In this document: in pieces, positions 1-6,106 of the stretch
How positions within the stretch are numbered: position 1 is the first letter of the stretch
Layout of the letters: each line of letters begins with the position of its first letter
Origin: Clostridia bacterium
Lineage (GTDB): Bacteria > Bacillota > Clostridia > Oscillospirales > UBA644
Length of the DNA: 11,367 nt
NCBI GenBank assembly: GCA_017424085.1
Contig: JAFPBP010000016.1
Span: forward strand, 1-11,367
Direction of reading: 5' to 3'
Made by a program: the position numbers and the translations under genes
Notes under the pieces: generated by a model
Database searches by the model: none
The model's input: only the letters and a program-made list of their open reading frames with translations
Told to the model about the DNA's origin: nothing

Positions 1-205
1 CAAGGAAGGTCACAATCGGCGTACCACCCGCGTCATCGTGGACGAATTGCAGTTTGGTGAATCCAAGAACCGCGATTCCTCCGCATCCGCTTCCGTCGCA
101 TCCCCTGCGATGAATGACCGGGAAGGCTTCTCCAACGCATCCAATTCCGACTTCTTCTCCGATATCAAGGACGTAGACGGCGGAGATGCGGAGCTGCCCT
201 TCTGA
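1..205 (+). CDS. ssb: Single-stranded DNA-binding protein SSB, C-terminal part (5' end outside window)
   Basis: The reading frame is open from the window edge (first full codon at base 2) and ends in TGA at 203-205, giving about 67 residues. It begins with the last strand of the OB fold, with the motif TRVIVDELQFGESK, which closely matches the end of the SSB fold (VIVDEVQF-like). A low-complexity tail rich in Ser, Asn, Ala and Asp follows and ends in the tip DGGDAELPF. This tip corresponds to the conserved acidic C-terminus ending in Pro-Phe through which bacterial SSB recruits replication and repair partners. SSB coats single-stranded DNA in the cytoplasm during replication, recombination and repair. 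It lies 38 nt upstream of rpsR in the same direction, the usual rpsF-ssb-rpsR operon order; rpsF would lie to the left of the window. Confidence 0.93.
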   Translation, partial: KEGHNRRTTRVIVDELQFGESKNRDSSASASVASPAMNDREGFSNASNSDFFSDIKDVDGGDAELPF

Positions 206-243
206 GAAGCGATTTTTAATTTACGAAAGGAGATTTCCGTATC

Positions 244-552
244 ATGGAGAATAATACCAACAACACTGCTCCCGTGGCTGCCGCTCCTGCGGAACGCACC
301 GAGCGTGCTCCCCGCACCGAGGGTCCCCGCGATTTCAAGAGAAAGCCCCGCAAGAAGGTCTGCCAGTTCTGCGCTGACCCCAACACCGTCATTGACTACA
401 AGGACGTTGCGAAGCTGCGTAAGTTCATGAGCGAGAGAGGCAAGATCCTCCCCCGCCGCGTGACCGCTACCTGCGCTTATCATCAGAGAGCCCTCACCGA
501 GGCGATCAAGCGCGCTCGTCAGCTGGGTCTTCTTCCCTACTCTGCCGACTGA
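244..552 (+). CDS. rpsR: 30S ribosomal protein S18 (bS18), zinc-binding form
   Basis: This encodes 102 residues. Residues 1-37 are a low-complexity extension rich in Ala, Pro, Arg and Glu, and the conserved S18 core runs from about residue 38 to 97. Cys40 and Cys43 (KVCQFC) together with Cys77 and His80 (TCAYHQR) form a CxxC...CxxH set, so this is the zinc-binding C+ version of S18. The arginine-rich end (ALTEAIKRARQLGLLPY) is typical of the family. S18 binds 16S rRNA on the platform of the small subunit together with S6. The start is supported by the Shine-Dalgarno sequence GAAAGGAGA at 225-233, about 10 nt before the ATG. The core matches the usual 75-85 residue protein, and the N-terminal extension accounts for the extra length. 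It is the last gene of the ssb-rpsR unit and is followed at once by a strong terminator. Confidence 0.97.
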   Translation: MENNTNNTAPVAAAPAERTERAPRTEGPRDFKRKPRKKVCQFCADPNTVIDYKDVAKLRKFMSERGKILPRRVTATCAYHQRALTEAIKRARQLGLLPYSAD

Positions 553-574
553 TTGCAGAAAAACCGAAAAATTT

Positions 575-613
575 CAGCGTGGTTTGTCAAACGACAGACC
601 ACGCTGTTTTTTT
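575..613 (+). terminator. Intrinsic terminator of the ssb-rpsR operon
   Basis: A 14-bp stem (575-588 pairing with 593-606, with one G-T wobble) closes on the tetraloop AAAC and is followed by seven T residues at 607-613. It starts 22 nt after the rpsR stop codon, which fits rho-independent termination of the rightward operon. Confidence 0.95.
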
Positions 614-615
614 GC

Positions 616-650
616 AAAAAAGCACGGAGGCGTATGTTACGCCTCCGTGC
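616..650 (-). terminator. Intrinsic terminator of the solute-binding protein gene
   Basis: A perfect 13-bp GC-rich stem (622-634 pairing with 638-650, loop TGT) is followed on the minus strand by six T residues (A-run at 616-621). It lies 23 nt downstream of the stop codon of the leftward gene. On the plus strand no T-run follows this hairpin, so it works for leftward transcription only. Confidence 0.93.
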
Positions 651-673
651 AAGAGAAATTCAATTCAATCGAA

Positions 674-2179
674 TCAATCGAAGAAGCCTTCGGAACGATA
701 CTTCGCAAGCGCAACCTGGTTGGGAACCACGTGCTGGTCGATCATAGTATCGGTGGAGCCTGCGTACTTATCAACAAGGCCCTGAACGGAAGCGGCGCTG
801 AGCAAGCCGCCTCCCAGGTTGGTCCAAAGGCTGTCTACACCGTTGGGCCAGTAGGAGTACATGAGGGTTGCACCGTCACGCAGGAGGAAGGTAACGTCCA
901 GATCGGAGGTAAAGTAGGTTTCACGGTAGTAGCTGATCAGATCGTCAAAGCTCTCAATGCCGTTCAATCCCTCGAACAGATCCCACATAATGAATGCGGA
1001 ATGCTCGATCTTATTGGCAAAGACAGGGATGGTGATACCGCTGCTGTTTTCGTAGTAGCCGGTCATCTGGTTGGGTTCAGCACCTGCCCACAGAGCCAGA
1101 CCGAAGTCGAAGTCAGCCTCCACGACGATCTGGTTGAGCAGAACGTCGGGACGAGTCATGCAGTAAGCAGCTTCGCCGTTCAGCAGGGGATCCTGATGGA
1201 CCCATGAGCTGGAGACCCAAAGATTGTTGAAGTACTTGGTGTTCTCGTTATAAGCGTTCTTCAGCCACTGGAGAGCTTCCACAACGTCGGCATTCTTGAA
1301 GCCGTTGTGCCATTCAACAGTACCGTCGGCATTGATCTTATCAATGTTAACCAGCTGAGCGCCGGTGGAAAGAACGGTAGCGCGGGTCATATGAAGACCC
1401 TGAGCGGCAATACCGAAGATGGTAACGCCGGTGGAATCGTCGTAAACGGAGGTGATGGATTCGAGCATTGCGTCACGATCCCATTCCTTCTTCTCCCATG
1501 CTTCCTGAGGATCAAGAGCCTCGAATTCCTTCAGCAAGTCGCGGTTGTAAACCAGAAGGTAGAAGGGAAGGGGAGTACGGTCGATCCACAGATTGGGAGC
1601 AACGCCGTAGAAGGTACCGCCTGCCATCATGGTTTCACGGGAAATGATGTTGCCCCATTTGTCCATATCCCAGAAGTTGATGATATGATCAACGGTCAAA
1701 AGGTCAACCATCAGAGAGGTTTCCGCGCCGACGCCCAGAGCCAGTCTCAGCTTGGAGTTGTTGGTGGAGAAAACGATATCGCCGCCTGCGCCGGTAACCT
1801 CCATCTGCTGCATGGCGGTAGCGAAAGCGTCGCTGTAAGCAACCGGGACGAATTCAACGGTCACGCCGTAAGCAGTTTCGATCTCATTAATGCGTTCCGC
1901 AATCTTTTCACCCATCAGAGAGTCCTGAGAATAATTAAAGGGAGTCGCGGCATCCTGATGCTGAATAATGTAGAAGGTCTTACCCTTGGTCTCGTCATAA
2001 GGACGGGGACCGGGATCGAAGGAGACTTCCTCCGAAGACGTGTTGTCAGAGTTGGTATCGGTGTTGTTGGTGTTTTGAGAACCGGTGTTGGTGTCCACAG
2101 GATCGTCGTTACAAGCAAACAACGCGAAGACCATCAACAGAGCAAGCGCCAAGGAAAGCAATCTTTTTGCAAGTTTCAT
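674..2179 (-). CDS. Extracellular solute-binding lipoprotein of an ABC importer (family 1 type)
   Basis: The protein has 501 residues. The N-terminus has a lipoprotein signal peptide: basic MKLAKR, a hydrophobic core, and the lipobox LFAC with Cys23 as the acylation site. A linker rich in Asn, Thr, Asp and Ser follows (about 24-52), so the mature protein should be anchored to the outer face of the membrane. The rest resembles cluster 1 extracellular solute-binding proteins (SBP_bac_1 type) in length and in segments such as MGEKIAERINEIETAYGVTV near the start and DPLLNGEAAYCMTRPDVL about two thirds in. Members usually deliver oligosaccharides or related solutes to a permease pair, but the ligand cannot be read from the sequence. 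The start ATG has GAGG at 2189-2192 upstream. The gene stands alone between its own promoter and terminator, with no permease or ATPase gene nearby. By eye its base composition is less GC-rich than the neighbouring murE operon. Confidence 0.88.
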   Translation of the reverse strand: MKLAKRLLSLALALLMVFALFACNDDPVDTNTGSQNTNNTDTNSDNTSSEEVSFDPGPRPYDETKGKTFYIIQHQDAATPFNYSQDSLMGEKIAERINEIETAYGVTVEFVPVAYSDAFATAMQQMEVTGAGGDIVFSTNNSKLRLALGVGAETSLMVDLLTVDHIINFWDMDKWGNIISRETMMAGGTFYGVAPNLWIDRTPLPFYLLVYNRDLLKEFEALDPQEAWEKKEWDRDAMLESITSVYDDSTGVTIFGIAAQGLHMTRATVLSTGAQLVNIDKINADGTVEWHNGFKNADVVEALQWLKNAYNENTKYFNNLWVSSSWVHQDPLLNGEAAYCMTRPDVLLNQIVVEADFDFGLALWAGAEPNQMTGYYENSSGITIPVFANKIEHSAFIMWDLFEGLNGIESFDDLISYYRETYFTSDLDVTFLLRDGATLMYSYWPNGVDSLWTNLGGGLLSAASVQGLVDKYAGSTDTMIDQHVVPNQVALAKYRSEGFFD

Positions 2180-2204
2180 TGTGTCTTACCTCATTCGTAA
2201 TATT

Positions 2205-2218
2205 TTGGCAATAGCCAA
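2205..2218. promoter_or_regulatory. Palindrome at the predicted transcription start of the solute-binding protein gene
   Basis: TTGGC and GCCAA form a 5-bp inverted repeat separated by AATA. It lies immediately downstream of the -10 box, over or just after the predicted +1. It could be an operator for a local repressor or a small leader hairpin. The centre lacks the CG step usual in LacI-family operators, so no regulator is assigned. Confidence 0.35.
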
Positions 2219-2225
2219 TGTCAAT

Positions 2226-2254
2226 ATTATACTACCATCTCGCGTCTATGTCAA
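2226..2254 (-). promoter_or_regulatory. Consensus sigma-A promoter of the solute-binding protein gene
   Basis: On the minus strand the -35 box TTGACA (2249-2254) and the -10 box TATAAT (2226-2231) are both perfect and separated by exactly 17 bp. Transcription should start near 2219, giving a leader of about 40 nt before the ATG at 2179. A promoter this close to consensus suggests strong expression unless repressed. Confidence 0.93.
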
Positions 2255-2337
2255 TAGTTTTCCCGAAACACCCAAAAATAGTACTAAATTCAGCATGATT
2301 TTCTCTTTTTAGTACGATAAAATCCCGCATTTACCCC

Positions 2338-2411
2338 TTCCAAAAAACGCAAAGAGTTTCCCCCAAGAGACGAGGCTTGCCCTTGTTCGTCGATCATTCT
2401 TATCTTTGCGT
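2338..2411 (-). ncRNA. Possible structured RNA or long-stem terminator element, unidentified
   Basis: A perfect 9-bp inverted repeat joins 2347-2355 with 2403-2411, with 47 nt between. Inside it a smaller repeat can pair (minus-strand GACGA with TCGTC). On the minus strand the closing arm runs directly into a T6 tract (A-run at 2342-2347, sharing one base with the stem), so the whole looks like a structured transcript end. It sits between the terminator of the murE-metH operon and the promoter of the solute-binding protein gene. No promoter for a separate RNA was recognised and it matches no known riboswitch class well. It may be a backup terminator or a small RNA, or it may have no function. 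Confidence 0.3.
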
Positions 2412-2457
2412 CCGAGAGGGAACTTTTGAACGGCACAAAAAAAGAAAGTCGGCGTAC

Positions 2458-2487
2458 AAAAATAAGGCTCCCTGCAAAGAGGGAGCC
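2458..2487 (-). terminator. Intrinsic terminator of the murE-metH-like operon
   Basis: An 8-bp stem (2466-2473 pairing with 2480-2487) closes on a 6-nt loop. On the minus strand the tract TTATTTTTG (2457-2465) follows. It lies 38 nt beyond the stop codon of the MetH-like gene, the last gene of the leftward operon. Confidence 0.88.
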
Positions 2488-2525
2488 GGTACGGCGGAAT
2501 GAAATCGTGCCCCTGCGAAACGAGC

Positions 2526-4157
2526 TTACCCGCGTTTGGCAAAGGATTCGCAGGCGTTCATGAATTCCGAATCATTGGGGTCGAATTGAGCGGCGCTCAA
2601 CCCCTGCTCCAGGGCACGGGTGAGATGTGCGGCGGGAGACTCCCCCTGGGGCAGGTCGGACAGATCCCAAAAGGTTCTGCAGCCCAATTCGGTAAGGCGG
2701 CGCACCGCTTCCAAGCCCACGGCATCGGCGAGGGGGTCAAAGAGAAGATCGTGCTTGGAAACGCCGTATTCCTCTCCCCGCTTGAGGATGCGAAGGGCGA
2801 TTGCGACCCGCTCCTCGGCGGTGGCGGGAACGCCCGATTCATCCCCCGTGCGGGCAACGGCAACGGCGCCGTAGCGCTTCATGAGGGGGAACACCGCCTT
2901 CATGCACGCTTCCGTGCCATCCAGAGCTCGGATCAGGGCTTTTCCGTTGTTATGCCGCAGGGCAGATTCCAGAGCGACGGGATCGGAGGTATGGATCTGC
3001 AGGGGCAGATGCACCATGCTCTGCAGATGGCAGACCGCTTGGGTCAGCAGGGATGTCTCGTCCCCATCGGGAACTGCCGCGTTCACGTTCAGCACGTGGG
3101 CACCCGCATCCCGTTGATCCAGCCCCTCGTCCAGAAGAGAATCCAGGTCCTCCTCCTGCAGGGCTTGCCGCAGATCGTCCTTCGCCTTGGGGTTGATGCC
3201 GTCTCCGATGACCACGGGGGCACCGTCGAAGGAGACCAGACGGGAGGGAGAGGCGATCACGCACCGCCCCTTGCTCTCCACGGGCAGAGGAGACAGCCCC
3301 GCGGCGGCGGCTGTGAGAGCGGACAGATGCTCGGGGGTGGTGCCGCAGCATCCCCCCGCAATGCGGACCCCTTCCTTCATCATGGAGACAACCCCTTGAG
3401 CGAACTGTTGGGGAGAAATATCGTAGACCGTGGCGTTCCCCTCCCGACGGGGCAGGCCCGCATTGGGCTTGAACAGCACGGGAACCGACGCCACCGAAAG
3501 CAGGCGGCGCACCACGTCCTGCAGCTGCTGCGGCCCGAAGGAGCAGTTGGCACCGATGGCATCGGCGCCCATGCCCTCCAAAAGAGCAACCATGGCTTCG
3601 GGAGTGGTCCCCGTGAGCAGGCGTCCGTCGCTTCCGTAGGCGTTGGAGACGAAGATCGGAAGATCGCACGCCTCCTTCGCCCCCAAGAGAGCGGCTTTGG
3701 TCTCGTAGCAATCGGTCATGGTTTCAATATAGATCAGATCGGCGCCGTGCTTTGCCCCCAGACGGGCAACCTCGGCGAAGGCGTCCACCGCCTCGTCGAA
3801 ATCCAGATCCCCGTAGGGCTCAAGAAGCCGCCCCGTGGGACCCATATCCAGAGCAATAAATTTTTCCTGAGGCGCCTTTGATTGCGCCCGCGCCTCGGCG
3901 GCAAGGCGCAGACCCGCCGCGATGACCTCCTCGGGGTCGGCTCCGAATTTCAAGCGATTGGCGCCGAAGGTGTTGGCGCAGACCACGTTACTGCCTGCGT
4001 CAAAATAAGCCGCCGCCACCGAACGAATGAGATCGGGGTTGGTCAGATTGCGGGTCTCGGGGCGTTCGCCCCGTTCCAATCCTGCCTTTTGAAGCATGGT
4101 GCCCGTGGCACCGTCCAAAAAGAGCAGGTGATTCTTCATATAGTCGCGAATGGTCAC
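2526..4157 (-). CDS. MetH-like homocysteine S-methyltransferase with degenerate pterin domain, lacking cobalamin modules
   Basis: From the chosen start the protein has 543 residues. Residues about 8-290 are a homocysteine S-methyltransferase barrel: FLDGATGTML near the start, ANTFGANRLKF, and the three zinc ligands Cys205 (GANCSFGP) and Cys270-Cys271 (GGCCGTTPEH). Residues about 305-530 resemble the methyltetrahydrofolate (pterin) barrel of MetH (INPKAKDDL, LPLQIHTSDP, ESGVPATAEERV). Three family positions are changed there: the usual Asp of DVN is Asn357, the Asp of DSS is His389, and the Asn of VSN is Asp501. The protein then ends, without the cap, B12-binding and reactivation modules of full MetH. 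The natural stop and nearby terminator argue against a recent truncation. The GTG at 4155-4157 is chosen as start because AGGAAGG lies 7 nt upstream; an in-frame GTG at 4190 would add 11 residues but has no Shine-Dalgarno site. The methyl donor is uncertain, since methyl-folate use looks doubtful. Confidence 0.85.
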   Translation of the reverse strand: MTIRDYMKNHLLFLDGATGTMLQKAGLERGERPETRNLTNPDLIRSVAAAYFDAGSNVVCANTFGANRLKFGADPEEVIAAGLRLAAEARAQSKAPQEKFIALDMGPTGRLLEPYGDLDFDEAVDAFAEVARLGAKHGADLIYIETMTDCYETKAALLGAKEACDLPIFVSNAYGSDGRLLTGTTPEAMVALLEGMGADAIGANCSFGPQQLQDVVRRLLSVASVPVLFKPNAGLPRREGNATVYDISPQQFAQGVVSMMKEGVRIAGGCCGTTPEHLSALTAAAAGLSPLPVESKGRCVIASPSRLVSFDGAPVVIGDGINPKAKDDLRQALQEEDLDSLLDEGLDQRDAGAHVLNVNAAVPDGDETSLLTQAVCHLQSMVHLPLQIHTSDPVALESALRHNNGKALIRALDGTEACMKAVFPLMKRYGAVAVARTGDESGVPATAEERVAIALRILKRGEEYGVSKHDLLFDPLADAVGLEAVRRLTELGCRTFWDLSDLPQGESPAAHLTRALEQGLSAAQFDPNDSEFMNACESFAKRG

Positions 4158-4164
4158 GGTATCG

Positions 4165-4171
4165 CCTTCCT
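4165..4171 (-). promoter_or_regulatory. Ribosome binding site that sets the start of the MetH-like gene
   Basis: The minus strand reads AGGAAGG, 7 nt before the GTG at 4155-4157. The longer frame would start at GTG 4188-4190 with no such site in front of it, so this favours the shorter protein. Confidence 0.7.
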
Positions 4172-4201
4172 CGGAGTTACGTTCCGTCACGTGATGGGTG
4201 T

Positions 4202-5203
4202 TTACTTGGCAAAAAAGGACAGGATCCGATCCAGATAGGGCTGAAGCACGCGGTTTTCCGACAGGAAGATCTCGTGCTTGGCGTCGGCAATCTCCACCAA
4301 TTCCCCGTGGGGGATGCGGGAGATGAAGGTCTCCTGCGGCTTGGGCTTGACGTAATGATCGGTCGCCGCCCGCAGGAGAAGCACGGGGGCTTGCACCATG
4401 GCGCAGGCGTCCTTGTTCAGGATCGTCTTGGTCACCCCCGTTGCCTGCAGGAGCCAGCCGTAGGTGGGGGCGTTGGTCTGCAGATGGCGGTACTGCGCCC
4501 GCTTCTGCCGATAATAGTCGTATCGGGCGAAGGAGGTGGCGGCTGCCGTCTCAAAGGGCTCCTCCTCGTCGAATTCTCCGAAGGTGAAGACCCGCTTTTT
4601 GCGCGCACCGAAGAGGCTGAGGATCGCCGCCATGGGGCGCACCAGAAACAGGGGCATGCCGTTGGTGCAGGGGGCGATCATGGGGGAGTTCAAGATGGCA
4701 CGGCGGAAAACCACGGGATATTTGGACAAATACATGGCTCCGATGGCGCCGCCCATGGAATGGGCAAAGAGGTACAGGGGCTGGTTGACGGCGTTGGGGC
4801 GGACGATGCGCTGCACGAAGAGGTGCAGATCGTTCACGTAATCGCGGAATTTTCCGATGTGCACCAAGGTGTGATCCTTGGGCTCACGGTAGGATTTTCC
4901 GTGCCCCCGCAGGTCCAATGCGAAGACCGAATAGCCCGCATCCAGGAAATAAAAGATCATTTCCCGATATTTTTCCGCCGATTCGGTCATGCCGTGGCAA
5001 ATGACCACCGCTCCCACGGGGTCGGCGTTGAGATAATATTCGTAATTCAGACGCATGCCCCGCACGATGGTGAGGAAGCCCTGATGGCGGTACCGCTTCA
5101 GAAGCGGCTCCACGTAGTCCTCCATGCATTCCTCGTAGCGGGTCTCGTCCAATACGTTCAGGCGGGTCAGCCCCCGCCGCTTGGCAGCGTATGCTTCGAT
5201 CAT
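4202..5203 (-). CDS. Alpha/beta hydrolase, lysophospholipase L2 (PldB)-like
   Basis: The protein has 333 residues and no signal peptide or membrane segment. It has the alpha/beta-hydrolase pattern: oxyanion motif HG at 70-71 (CHGMTES), DLRGHGKS at 97-104, the nucleophile elbow HSMGG with Ser149, the acid Asp282 (ATDHYVK) and the base His310 (AKHEIF), all in the expected order. The cap region (ARYDYYRQKRAQYRHL, then APTYGWL) resembles the corresponding part of PldB, which hydrolyses lysophospholipids and monoacylglycerols. Monoglyceride lipases and other serine hydrolases of the same fold are alternatives, so the substrate is not certain. GAAAGG (5212-5217) lies 8 nt before the ATG. The upstream gene stops only 15 nt before this start and the MetH-like gene follows 44 nt after its end, so it sits inside the operon. 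Confidence 0.87.
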   Translation of the reverse strand: MIEAYAAKRRGLTRLNVLDETRYEECMEDYVEPLLKRYRHQGFLTIVRGMRLNYEYYLNADPVGAVVICHGMTESAEKYREMIFYFLDAGYSVFALDLRGHGKSYREPKDHTLVHIGKFRDYVNDLHLFVQRIVRPNAVNQPLYLFAHSMGGAIGAMYLSKYPVVFRRAILNSPMIAPCTNGMPLFLVRPMAAILSLFGARKKRVFTFGEFDEEEPFETAAATSFARYDYYRQKRAQYRHLQTNAPTYGWLLQATGVTKTILNKDACAMVQAPVLLLRAATDHYVKPKPQETFISRIPHGELVEIADAKHEIFLSENRVLQPYLDRILSFFAK

Positions 5204-5218
5204 ACAGAGATCCTTTCG

Positions 5219-6106
5219 TCAGATCAATTCTTCCCAGGGCACGTCGGGGAAGGTGCGAAGGGCAACGCCCTCCTTGGTGGGGATCAGCGCCAGAACTCCG
5301 TCCCGCCGCAGGCACAAAAGCATTTCACCCACGTGGGCGGGATCGGTGCGGTCGGCAAAGCGCAGGGTATCCACCAGCATGCCGTCGTCCAATCGCTCCA
5401 TGGCGGTGCGGGTCAGACAGTACGCCTCGTCCTCGTGCTCCACCACGGGCGCCAGATCGGGGGTCAGAACTCCCTTTCGCTCCAGCCCGCCGAGCGCCTC
5501 ATCCATTGCCTCGTGGGTCTTTTCATCGGTAAGAAGACGCAGGCGGGAGGACAGGGCGGAAAGGCTCAGCTCGTCGGCGTAATTGCACAGATATGCCGTC
5601 AGATCGGGGATCTTCAGATCGTCGGCACGGAAGGCGTGGTTGTTCCCCATGCCGTTGCGGGCGCGGGAGGCGTACAGGGCGCGGATCAGGTTCCAGACCA
5701 GATATTCATCCTCGGTCAGCCGCAGGTTCAGCTGCGTGTATGCGCCGAAGTTGGGGGAATAGAAGGGAGTAAAATTCTTGGCTAAGAACTTCAGCAGGCG
5801 GGGACGGTCGAAATATGCCTCGAACACGTGCAGATCCTGCTTTTCCAAACGGGAATAGAGATACCAGATGGCTCCGATGTTCAGAAGATACAGATCCCCG
5901 TCGGCGGCGCTTCTCCGCCCCACGGAGACGGTGCGGGTGGGGGTCAGCGCGAAGGTGGCAAGAAGCCTCTGCTCGGGAGGCAGGGGCAGGGTGGGCAGAT
6001 CACAGTTCACCGTCATCAGCCCACGGAAGGGGGAGGCGGGGGTGGGCTCCATGCCTGCGGAATGGAGCACGGCTAACAACTCACGGGTGGTGTATACGTA
6101 TTTCAT
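5219..6106 (-). CDS. Hypothetical soluble protein of unknown function
   Basis: I do not recognise this 295-residue protein. It has no signal peptide or long hydrophobic segment and should be cytoplasmic. Visible segments are MKYVYTTRELLAVLHSAGME at the start, an aromatic-rich stretch about 78-120 (WYLYSRLEK, FTPFYSPNFGAY), and a mainly helical second half (about 130-245) with LSLSALSSRL and GGLERKGVL, a spacing that could suit winged-helix-like folds; that is only an impression. Its ATG overlaps the stop of the upstream gene (ATGA, 4 nt), so it is probably translationally coupled to the cysteine-rich membrane protein and may act with its cytoplasmic part. The next gene starts 15 nt after its stop. 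Confidence 0.8.
   Translation of the reverse strand: MKYVYTTRELLAVLHSAGMEPTPASPFRGLMTVNCDLPTLPLPPEQRLLATFALTPTRTVSVGRRSAADGDLYLLNIGAIWYLYSRLEKQDLHVFEAYFDRPRLLKFLAKNFTPFYSPNFGAYTQLNLRLTEDEYLVWNLIRALYASRARNGMGNNHAFRADDLKIPDLTAYLCNYADELSLSALSSRLRLLTDEKTHEAMDEALGGLERKGVLTPDLAPVVEHEDEAYCLTRTAMERLDDGMLVDTLRFADRTDPAHVGEMLLCLRRDGVLALIPTKEGVALRTFPDVPWEELI

Noticed and set aside
2380..2413. Possible c-di-GMP-I (GEMM) riboswitch, from GGACGCAAAG and AGGGCAAGCC-like strings on the minus strand
   Set aside because: The two conserved strings occur in the wrong order for the class, no tetraloop or receptor stem pair is visible, and the element is more than 100 nt from the nearest promoter's gene start.
2309..2542. 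Open frame of 77 residues on the minus strand in the intergenic region
   Set aside because: It overlaps the operon terminator and the end of the MetH-like gene, has no ribosome binding site, and its product looks like translated noncoding DNA.
2526..2560. Frameshift or truncation of a longer MetH
   Set aside because: The frame ends in TAA and is followed within 40 nt by a clean terminator, and no B12-binding motif was found in the remaining frames downstream.
2499..3881. Long plus-strand open frame of 460 residues opposite the MetH-like gene
   Set aside because: It is an antisense shadow caused by GC-rich codon structure; the minus-strand frame has clear family motifs and the plus-strand one has none.
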